Positions 54,118 to 62,358 of a stretch of DNA of 64,000 nt are shown piece after piece. The stretch is from Ceratothoa steindachneri (Eukaryota > Arthropoda > Malacostraca > Isopoda > Cymothoidae), in NCBI GenBank assembly GCA_963969495.1, contig OZ018326.1, positions 181,203,653 through 181,267,652 of the forward strand. Direction: 5' to 3'. Within the stretch, counting starts at the first letter, position 1. The number at the start of each line of letters is the position of its first letter. The translations under genes were made by a program, and so were the position numbers. The notes below the pieces were generated by a model. It saw nothing but the letters and a program-made list of their open reading frames with translations. It made no database searches and was not told the DNA's origin.

Positions 54118-54228
54118 TTGTCCGGCCAACAGCGCCCGGGGTTCTGCCTCCCGGAAGTGTACGGCCATTCCCGTGAGGGTCTTCTGTTCGAGGAGGGCCC
54201 CCGAGTCTCCTCCGAGCTAGGCCTGGAG

Positions 54229-55330
54229 GGCATGTTCCTTCAATGCAATTGCCGTGGACTCCGGGCCAACTGGGAGGAGCTGCGGAGGCCCGTCTCGTCC
54301 TGTTCCCCGTTAGCTATCTTTTTGCAGGAGACCATGCTAGGCGCGTGCCCCCTGCCCTCCCTCCCGGGGTATAAGGGTCTTGCGACCCCACCACCACGAG
54401 ATGGCCGGGCTGGGGGATGGGCGGTTTACACCCGGCATGATGTCTCCATTCTTCCTTTCTCTTTAGATACCTCCTTTCAGGCAGTGGCTGTGCAGCTGCA
54501 CCTGGATAGGAGGTATACTATCATTTCTGCGTACATTCCACCGTCAGCTGACTTCGACGCGGGGGACTTCCGCTGCGTCGTGGAACGGTTGCCGAGGCCC
54601 TATCTCTTGCTTGGAGATCTGAACGGCAGGCATCCTCTCTGGGGAGATTACTCCATAAATCCCAGGGGACAAGTCCTTGCCGATCTGATCGAAGAGCTTG
54701 AGATGGGTGTCCTAAACGTGGATGAGTTTACGCATCACTGTCCGAGAACCGCTTCATTTTCTTGCCTTGACCTATCTTTGTGCTCTTCGGATGCACAGCC
54801 TGATTTTGATTGGTGGGTGGTCGATGACCTCCATGGTAGTGATCACTTTCCCATTCAAATATCATTTTCAGGGCAACTGCCGCCTGAGAGACCACCTCGG
54901 TGGTGCTTTGGGCGGGCGCGGTGGCCTGCATTTCAGGAAAGGACTGAATTCTCTATCTCAGTCGAGGAGTTTAGGTCGGTAGATGAGGCCGTTGAGTTCT
55001 TCTCCGGCAACCTCATCGCCGTGGGCCTGACTACTATTCCTAGGACGTCTGGCCGTTTTGCACGCCGACCACTCCCATGGTGGTCGGCCGAGTGTGAGAC
55101 GGCCCTCAAACAGAAGCGTTATGCCTACATGCCCTATAAGCGCCGCCCGAACGATTTCACTGTCGCTGAATTTCGTCGGGCTAGGGCTAGGTTCCGGTAT
55201 ATTTCGAAGCACGCCCGCTGCTCTTCTTGGTGGGGGCATACGTGTCTTCACTTAACGGGAAGACCCCTTTAGCAGAGGTGTGGAAGTGAGTCAAAGGGAT
55301 TCGGGGCAAGTTTTCGCAGGACTCCCCTCC
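54229..55330 (+). pseudogene. ORF2 endonuclease of I-like copy E
   Basis: Best view of the ORF2 start in the window: MFLQCNCRGLRANWEELRRP from 54229. APE motifs IFLQETML, LLGDLNGRHPLWG, SFSCLDLSLCS and GSDHFPIQI are intact. The frame is lost near 55240, where TGGTGGGGGCATACG has extra G bases compared with copy B. Upstream (54160-54228) is the stretch deleted from copy B at the ORF1-ORF2 junction. Confidence 0.88.
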
Positions 55331-56935
55331 CGTTCTCCAGGAGAATGGGACCGCAATCTCGGACCCTGCGTCCGTGGCGGAATCCTTAGCGACCGCTTTT
55401 TTCGCATTCTCTAGCCGAGATGCTGCTCCGCCAGCATTCAATGCACGTCGTGATGACGCGGAAGGCCGCCGACTGGACTTTACCTCCAGAGGCGGAGAAC
55501 CCTTCAACGACAAGTTTACTGTGATTGAGTTGTGGTCCGCTCTCGATTCGTGCGCGGACACCGCCCATGGTCCGGACGATGTCCCGTACGCCATGCTTCG
55601 AAACCTGGGTGAGTGAGGCATGGCCTTTCTGTTAGATTTGTTCAACAGGATCTGGGTGGAGGGTCTTCTCCCAGACTCCTGGCGAATCGCTACTGTGCTC
55701 GCCTTTCGCAAACCGGGGAGAGATGAATCTACTCCGATCCGTTTCCGCCCAATCTCTCTAACCTCTTGCGTGTGCAAGTTGATGGAGAAATTGGTAAATG
55801 TTAGATTAGCCTTTTTCCTGGACAGCGGAGGCCATCTGTCTTCTGCACAGTGGGGCCTACGCAAGTTCCACTCCACGTCGGATGCTCTGCTCCGACCGGA
55901 AAATGCCGCCTGCGAGGCTTTCCTTCGTAGACAGCACTACACCACGGTCTTTTTCGATCTGGAGAAGGCCTATGATACCGCATGGCAATACGGTATCATG
56001 GAGTCTCTCCACACGATGGGGGTGAGGGGACGCCTCCCAATGTTTATATCTGAATTTTTGCGAGATCGTCGATTCCGCGTACGGGTGGGGGGAGCCCTCT
56101 CTGGCCCAAAGGAGCAGGAAGAGGGTGTCCCGCAGGAAAGTGTCCTCAGTGTCACACTCTTTGCCCTGAGCATCAACGGCATCACCTCGGTGCTGCCGAA
56201 AGATGTTCTCGCTACGCTCTACGTGGACGACCTTTCGATCTCTTTTGGCGCGGTCCAGATGCCAACTCTGGAGCGCCGACTCCAACAGGCATTGAACCGC
56301 GTTTCTCGCTATGCCGAAGCGCACAGGTTTCGGTTTTCTTTGGCTAAGACTAAGGTGGTGCACTTCTGCCGCCATCCACGGCTTCACCCCGACCCAGATT
56401 TGTTTCTTAATGGGGTGCGCCTGGATGTGGTGGAATCGCACCGTTTCCTCGGTCTTGTATTCGACCGACGCCTCACCTGGGAGGCTCATATTCGCAGCCT
56501 TAGGGTCTCTTGTACCCGCGTCATGGACATTCTCCGTTCCGTGACGTTCAGCGCTGATAGGGCTACTGCCCTACTTTTTTATCGATCCTTTGTCCGTTCG
56601 AAGCTCGACTACGGATGCGAGTTTTATGCATCCGCAGCCGAGCGTTTATTGCGGAAGGTGGACTCGATCCACTACACCGGCCTTCGCCTTGCGACCGGTG
56701 CCTTCCGCACTTTCCCCATTGAGAGCCTGTTGGTCGATGCTGGGGAGATGCCACTCTCTCTGCGCCGCGTGCAGTGCATCACTCGCCTGTACGCGCGAGC
56801 CCGGCGCCTCCCTCAGTCGCCAACAGCTCTCGCTTCATCCGCAGCTGATCTCGATGGTGCCTATGCCGCCGAGAGACGCCAGTCATACCCTAAGCCCTTT
56901 GGGTTCAGGGCCAGGAAACTCAGAGCTAGATATAG
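55331..56935 (+). pseudogene. Reverse transcriptase of I-like copy E
   Basis: RT motifs in order: GPDDVPYAMLRNLGE, then a stop at 55615 (Arg in copy B). The open frame from 55620 has RPISLTSCVCKLMEKLV, VFFDLEKAYDTAWQYG, EGVPQESVLSVTL (GS has become ES) and catalytic LATLYVDDLSISF. It continues to ESLLVDAGEMPLSLRR and the RNase H linker. A 5-base loss near 56920 (GGAAACTCAGAGC) shifts the frame before RNase H. Confidence 0.9.
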
Positions 56936-57906
56936 CTCTCGGGCTGGTGGCGCCCCTGGTTCTGCCCAGGATGCCACCCTGGAGGGTACCACATTTGGCT
57001 ATTTGTCGCCACGCCTCTGCTCCCAAAGCTTGTATGGCGCCGGAAGTATTGCGTTCGACCTTTTTGGAGCACACCTCGTGTCACGCTGGAACCGTGCCAG
57101 TGTATACGGATGGCTCCAAGTCCCAAGAGGGGGTCGGCTTCCACGCTGTATCCCCTCTGTTTGAAGTCAGCGGGGCTCTGCCAGGCGCTGCGTCTGTCTT
57201 CACGACCGAGCTGGTGGCAATACACTACTCGGTACGGGAGATTACGCGACGTGCCCGGTTCGGAGACCGGATTGTGATCTATAGCAACTCACAAAGCGCC
57301 CTGAGTGCTCTTGCGGCATTGGAATCTCAGCTTCCCCTGGTTCACGGTTATGGCGAGCCGGGCAGATGTCGAGATTATCTTCTGCTGGGTTCCTGGACAT
57401 GTAGGAATTGCGGGGAATGAGGGCGCCAAAGAGTCCGCGAGGACTCTGCGACTGGACCAGCGTTTCGCTCTTCCTCACTCCGACTGCATGGCAGGAATAC
57501 GGGCAGCTCTTCGGACTGCTTGGCAAAGAAGATGGGAGACGGTCGAAGGGAACTTAAAGTTGTGTGCCATTGTGCAGCAACTGTTCCCATGGACCTATCC
57601 CCCAATGCCTCGACGGCTTCAGGTCGCTTTCTGTCGTCTCCGAATCGGACTCACTTGTGTGACGCATCGCTATTTGATGGAGCGCTCGTCTGCACCCTAT
57701 TGCGACGACTGGGTCGTCCCCCAGACTGTTCAGCACATTGTTGTTGAATGTCCCAGTCTGGGTGATCTTCGCGCACGTTGCCTGTCCCGGTACCGGGATG
57801 GGCGGGGTCGCTACCACCTGTCCCTTGTACTCGGGACGAGTGCGTGCACTTTGACTGGTGGACTTGTTGACTTTTGGGGGGAGGCCGCCCTTCTCCCTAT
57901 TATTTA
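56936..57906 (+). pseudogene. RNase H and Cys-His tail of I-like copy E
   Basis: Two overlapping frames read VPVYTDGSKSQEGVGFHAV, ASVFTTELVAIHYSV and IYSNSQSALSALA (catalytic Asp of YSD replaced by Asn). A short deletion near 57340 shifts the frame into ADVEIIFCWVPGHVGIAGNEG. The tail is CDDWVVPQTVQHIVVEC, where one zinc Cys has become Trp. It stops at about 57906. Confidence 0.88.
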
Positions 57907-57956
57907 AGCAAGGTTTGTTTTGTTTTTTGCTTTTTTTTTTTTTTGCTTCAGGTTGC

Positions 57957-57996
57957 ACGCTCCTGCGCCGGGGAAACCTCCCCCCGACGCAGGAGC
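57957..57996 (+). other. 3' UTR hairpin of I-like copy E, fully paired
   Basis: GCTCCTGCG and CGCAGGAGC form a perfect 9-bp outer stem, with CCGGGG/CCCCCC inside. Copies B and C have CGCCGGAGC on the 3' arm, which leaves a mismatch. Confidence 0.75.
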
Positions 57997-58133
57997 TTGC
58001 TTCATTTCCCTCTTTTGGGGGTGTTTTTCCTCTCTTTAATTTTTTTTTAAAGTAGCCTAGAACTAGGCCAGTTTTAATACGGTGACTATTGCCCAAGTAG
58101 GCAGTCGCCAGATGAGCTCTTAAAAAAAAAAAA

Positions 58134-59413
58134 TTCACCTTTTGATAATCCACACAAAGATGCAATGTTGCATCTGGCTTATGTACAGGCACAATCGGGC
58201 TATTCCATGCACTCTCTATTTTTTCATTCAACCCCAATCGTTCTAATTCCGCACACTGCTCAATCTCATCAGAAACCAGACGCGGGAAATGTCTCAGCTG
58301 CTGATAGATTGGGGTGTCCTCCTTCAGGACAATCTTGAATTCTGGAAGCTTTGCAACCCCGAAATCCAAATCGCCCTTACTGAGGACCCCCTTTTGTTCA
58401 AACAGCATTCGATACACATCCTCCCTTTCATACTCAGTCAAACATTCATCCAATTTCACCATCCCTTTCACTTCATTATACATCCATTCACACGTCTTCT
58501 CATTCGCAACATTTACCCTGACATCCGTGCTATCATCCATACCTACCTCATTGACAGTGGAGAGGTGACCTAGTACATCTCCGACTTGGATCCCCCTCAC
58601 CTGCTCTTTCACCCTAGTATAACACACATCCTTTCCATCCAATAACACAGCATTTTTACCCATATCCAATCTCAAATCTTCACTCCAACTCACTCTAACA
58701 TACACCCTTTCACCCTTTACAGGCTTTGCACTCTCCATAGCAGTCACCTCAATACCGCTAAATACACCGCAAAACACTACCATCTTTCCCTACATACAAC
58801 TTACACACCATTTTTACCAATCCTTCTCTCAATTTGATCACTCACAGGATGCACAACCATTTGATTCACTTTCATCAAATCATACCATACTTACTACTCA
58901 CCTTATCCGTCAGAGAGAATTCACACTCATTCATCAACATACCATGCATTAGAACAGCTGACCTTATCATTCCAATCACAGGTACTTTCATATTGTCATA
59001 CACGTCCTTATATACCAAGCTTGTCTTGCACTCAGAATCTATCAAAGCCAAACACTCAATCCTGTTCAATTCAACCTTCACACTCAGACACTCATACCTC
59101 CTACCAGACAGCATTTTCACATTACTCGCACTCATGCACCCAGAGGATACTTTACCAGGTACCCTCTTACAATTTAGTTTCCCACTTCTGACTTTCCATT
59201 CACACTTTGCACTCATTCTAATCCAACACCTTTCACTCGAATGTCCTTCCATCTCACAATAGCTACATACATTCCTCTGGTCACGAAACATCCTCACATA
59301 ATGACCAGCCTTTCTAAAATTACCACAAGCATATTTCATACTCCCCCCAGCAGTCGCTCCACCATTCAACTTCGGACAGTCTCTCTTCAAATGTCCCCTC
59401 TCTTTACATTCGA
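58134..59413 (-). mobile_element. Outer gypsy copy, part 3: RT N-terminal half, first protease, gag zinc knuckles
   Basis: Resumes the older gypsy copy beyond I-like copy E. RT start: CVDYQKVN, SAWNSPIVPVHKPDATLHLC, KGDLDFGVAKLPEFKIV. Then come the spacer and the first protease (LALIDSECKTSLVYKDVYD), and gag knuckles CGNFRKAGHYVRMF (damaged) and CSYCEMEGHSSERC. The gag-protease stretch is a single frame. It is cut at the third knuckle (VECKERGHLKRDC) by I-like copy F, and no gypsy sequence follows copy F. Confidence 0.88.
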
Positions 59414-60284
59414 CGGATTGTGATCTATAGCGACTCACAAAGCGCCCTGAGTGCTCTAGGGGCATTGGAATCTCCGCATCCCCTGGTTCGCGGTATCCGT
59501 GACGCCACGGTTATGGCGAGCCGGGCAGATGTCGAGATTATCTTCTGCTGGGTTCCTGGACATGTAGGAATTGCGGGGAATGAGGGCGCCAAAGAGTCCG
59601 CGAGGACTCTGCGACCGGACCAGCGTTTCGCTCTTCCGCACACCGACTACATGGCAGGAATACGGGCAGCTCTTCGGACCTGTTGGCAAAGAAGATGGGA
59701 GATGGTCGAGGGGAACTTGAAGGTGCGTGCCATTGCGCCTCGACTGTTCCCATGGACCTATCCCCCAATGCCCCGACGGCTTCAGGTCGCTTTCTGTTGT
59801 CTCCGAATCGGACACACTCGTGTGACGCATCGCTATTTGATGGAGCGCTCGCCTGCGCCCTATTGCGACGACTGCGTCGTCCCCCAGACTGTTCGGCACA
59901 TTCTTGTTGAATGTCCCAGTCTGGGTGATCTTCGCGCACGTTACCTGTCCCGGTATCGGGATGGGCGGGGTCGCTACCGCCTGTCCCTTGTACTCGGGAC
60001 GAGTGCGTGCACATTGATTGGTGGACTTGTTGACTTTTGGGGGAGGCCGGCCTTCTCCCTATTATTTAAGCAGGGTTTGTTTTTTTGTTTTTCTTTCCTT
60101 TAGGTTGCACGCTCCTGCGCCGAGGGAACCTTCCCCCGACGCAGGAGCTTGCTTCCTTTCCCCCTTTTGGGGGTGTTTTTCCTATCTTTAATTTTATTTT
60201 AAAGTAGTCTAGAACTAGGCCAGTTTTAATACGGCGACTAATGCCCAAGTAGGTAGTCGCCAGATGAGCTCTTAAAAAAAAAAA
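59414..60284 (+). mobile_element. I-like LINE copy F: RNase H to 3' end
   Basis: 5'-truncated at CGGATTGTGATC. The frame 59420-60103 covers IYSDSQSALSALG, ADVEIIFCWVPGHVGIAGNEG, the tail CDDCVVPQTVRHILVEC and a stop after the family's usual end. It is followed by the fully paired hairpin (60111-60152), the GGCGACTAATGCCC terminal hairpin and an A tail at about 60274-60284. It is one of the least damaged segments of the family. The left flank is gypsy gag and the right flank is a LINE relic, with no clear target duplication. Confidence 0.9.
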
Positions 60285-60289
60285 TTGAA

Positions 60290-60870
60290 AATGTTGATTG
60301 AATTTACCATTTGAGAAAGACAAAGTGAATGCAGAAAAGAGGTTACGGTATTGCATTTTAAATGTGGTTCAGAGGAAGCAGAGTGCGACCACAAGGTTAT
60401 ATATGGCAGGAAAGTATTTGGGGCAATTAAGGCATTGTTGAATACTAAAGGTTTGTGTGTGGAATGTGCCAGGGAGCTGCATAAGAGTATGATGTTGCCA
60501 ACATTGGTGTATGGGAGTAAGACTATAGGATGGAAGAAGGAAATATCTCTAGTGAGAGCAGTGCAAATGGATAACTTGAGAGGGATGCTTGGTGTGCAAA
60601 AGGTGGATATTGAGGGATGACTTGATAAGAGATAGTTATGGTGTGAAGCGTGAGTGTGTTTTGAAGTGGTATGGACCTGTAAGAGATGCTAATAGATTTC
60701 TTAAGAGAATATGCAAGAGTGAGAAGGATTGGGAAGCCCTGTAAAAGGTGGGTTGGTAATGTGAATGAGGGAAGGGTGCTGGAAGATGGTGGGTGGCATT
60801 GACAGGGTTTGCGAGGATGTGTGGTTGGGCCCTTCTGCTTAGGATTGAACCATGCCTGGTCAATATCCTA
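60290..60870 (+). mobile_element. LINE fragment: RT C-terminal domain
   Basis: The frame 60351-60620 reads GRKVFGAIKALLNTKGLCVE, LPTLVYGSKTIGWKK and RAVQMDNLRGMLGVQKVD. This is a block very common at the C-terminus of RTs in one arthropod LINE group. Bases to about 60840 continue in broken frames (KRECVLKWYG). The clade is not decided, and no boundaries or tail were found. Confidence 0.7.
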
Positions 60871-61049
60871 GATTACCTAGCACGTGTGCAGATGAAAGGC
60901 CTTCCAGGTGGCCAAAATCATGGTTGACTTTGTGCTTAATAAGCCATAAAGTGATGGAAAGGTGGGTAGCTTTCAGTGCTCTTGAAGCTCAATGACCCCA
61001 ATTTGTGGCATGCGGGTGGGTGGTTTATTTTTATATCTTTTAATTTCAG
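60871..61049. other. End of intron 4
   Basis: Intron sequence ending in the acceptor ATCTTTTAATTTCAG before exon 5. Confidence 0.6.
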
Positions 61050-61247
61050 GCAAACCCTTTTTGAGTTTGAAGACAAACTGCAATCTAAGAATGATGAGGT
61101 TTATCACTTTGTTGGTTATCTTCCTTTTGAGAATCGCTTGTATGAGCTTGATGGGCTTCGACAGGGCCCCATCGATCTGGGTAGCATACCCCCAGGCACA
61201 GATTGGCTTAAGGTGGTCCAACCAGTCATCCAACAGAGGATCCAAAA
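61050..61247 (+). CDS. UCHL5: UCHL5 exon 5 with catalytic His and Asp
   Basis: The first base completes the Arg codon from exon 4. Sixty-five residues follow, starting QTLFEFEDKLQSKNDEVYHF, and the last two bases begin a Lys codon. His163 (61105-61107, in VYHFVGY) and Asp178 (61150-61152, in YELDGLRQGPIDLG) complete the catalytic triad. YELDGL is the UCH signature around the Asp. The segment between exon 4 and His163 is the crossover loop that limits substrate size in this family. The donor AA|GTAAGA at 61248 is strong. Confidence 0.97.
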
Positions 61248-61807
61248 GTAAGACTCATTTTCTCATTCATCCTTGTCTTTTCTCTAGGTAAACTTCATTC
61301 TTTTTGTGCTTTTATGTTCTACATAACCATTTTTATCAAGGTGGGGTTGGTGCGCATTATTGCACTTTCAGGAATGAGTCTTGGATGGGCTGCTTCCTAG
61401 ACCAGTTACCTAAGGGGCGTGGCGATGTGCTTTCCTGGTTGCCGTGCTGACGGGACTCAGCGCCCTGTCACCCGTAAGGGGCGCTGCAAATTGCCATCCT
61501 GGCCGCTGTGCTGACAGGATCCAGCGCTCCGTCCGGCCCCCCCTTCCTTCAGATAGCCTGTATTTCTCCACTACTTCGTCGCTTTTCATACAACCTCTCC
61601 CACAACTTTCTCTGGTCAGCCTCTAATTTCACAGGGTAGATACTGACCTTCTCAGCCAACCGTCCCAGATACGGGCTGAGAAGGCTTACAGGTTAGGGTC
61701 AGGTATTTATTTCCCCAATTCTATTTTCATCTCCAAAGCCCATTTGTGCTTGATACTATTTTAGTCTTTTTTAATTGTCTCAAATCCCACCCCCTCCATT
61801 TCAACAG
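61248..61807. other. Intron 5
   Basis: 560 bp with partial I-like LINE 5' ends at 61411-61690 and the acceptor CCATTTCAACAG at its end. Confidence 0.85.
61411..61690 (+). mobile_element. I-like LINE 5' end fragments, two heads in tandem
   Basis: TAAGGGGCGTGGCGATGTG at 61411 and GTAAGGGGCGCTGCAAATTG at 61474 are both the family 5' terminus. The second continues through the 5' UTR (ACAACCTCTCCCACAACTTT, GGTCAGCCTCTAATTTCAC) to about 61690. No coding part follows, so it is truncated at its 3' side. Confidence 0.8.
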
Positions 61808-61907
61808 GTATAGCGATGGGGAAATACATTTCAACCTGATGGCCATTGTTAGCGATCGAAAAGTGATGGCAGAGAACAAGATAAGTCAACTGAAAGAGGA
61901 AATTAAG
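61808..61907 (+). CDS. UCHL5: UCHL5 exon 6
   Basis: The first base completes the Lys codon, and 33 residues follow: YSDGEIHFNLMAIVSDRKVM, then AENKISQLKEEIK. The donor is AAG|GTAATA at 61908, in phase 0. EIRFNLMAIVSDR is a hallmark of UCHL5 that separates it from the shorter UCHL1 and UCHL3 enzymes, as it leads into the helical extension and the ULD domain. Those later parts should be encoded by exons to the right of the window. Confidence 0.96.
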
Positions 61908-62358
61908 GTAATATTAAAATATATGTACCTACATTCCTGTTTATACAATGGTAATTCAAATTGTTGTGAAAAATTGGGCAAAATATTGTTAACTTTTCAA
62001 TGTAACTTACATCTTATTGTGTGCAGGGAGGGGCTATAGCCAAACAGTGGAAACGTCACTTGTGATTACAGCAAAGTTCAGCTACATTGGGTGTGATACG
62101 GTGTTACGAGTCCCAATTGGGTTGACTTCCCAGTGGCTGTCATACAGTAAATATCCTCAGTTAAGATTTCCTTCCAACCGGGGTCTAGAAGCCAACTCAT
62201 CCTACATCAAAGTTGCTTATCTGTGAAGCCCGCCTCACAGGACCCTATTCTCCGGCAACCTTAGTGCAATATGACATTGTTCCCCGCTGACCGGGCTTTG
62301 TAGGGCAAAGTGATTAATGATCTTTACTTGTTCTGTTCTCCCCCCTCCCCCGCCCCCC
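61908..62358. other. Intron 6, first part
   Basis: No repeat family recognised. A CAG at about 62026-62028 could look like an acceptor, but the following bases do not encode UCHL5-like sequence. Confidence 0.5.

Larger units (their letters stand above)
53280..58133 (+). mobile_element. I-like LINE copy E, 5'-truncated, with a nested 3' UTR insertion
   Basis: Inserted in the RT of the older gypsy copy, with gypsy sequence on both sides and about 15-20 target bases missing. It begins in the ORF1 tail (DRLLFRKAKDLVLARLALP), contains all of ORF2 and ends in an A-rich tail at 58122-58133. A 231-bp insertion of its own family sits at 53887-54117. Lesions include a frameshift near 55240, a stop in place of Trp-Lys-Arg near 55288, a stop at 55615 and a frameshift near 56920. 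Confidence 0.92.
8970..61907 (+). other. UCHL5: UCHL5 (UCH37) gene locus, first six coding exons
   Basis: Six exons on the + strand splice in frame into 243 residues that follow animal UCHL5 almost without gaps. UCHL5 is a cysteine deubiquitinase that works on the 26S proteasome through Rpn13/ADRM1 and also in the nuclear INO80 complex. The catalytic Gln81, Cys87, His163 and Asp178 are each one position before the human numbering, which fits a single missing residue near the N-terminus. All introns have GT-AG ends. Intron sizes are 20488, 295, 7242, 23624 and 560 bp, and intron 6 is open. The four larger introns hold recognisable transposons. The remaining part, about 85 residues with the ULD domain that binds Rpn13, lies past the window end. 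Confidence 0.95.

Noticed and set aside
61996..62226. Possible seventh UCHL5 exon after a CAG at 62026
   Set aside because: The translated bases (GGAIAKQWKRH and following) do not resemble the UCHL5 extension or ULD domain, and no suitable donor in phase was found.
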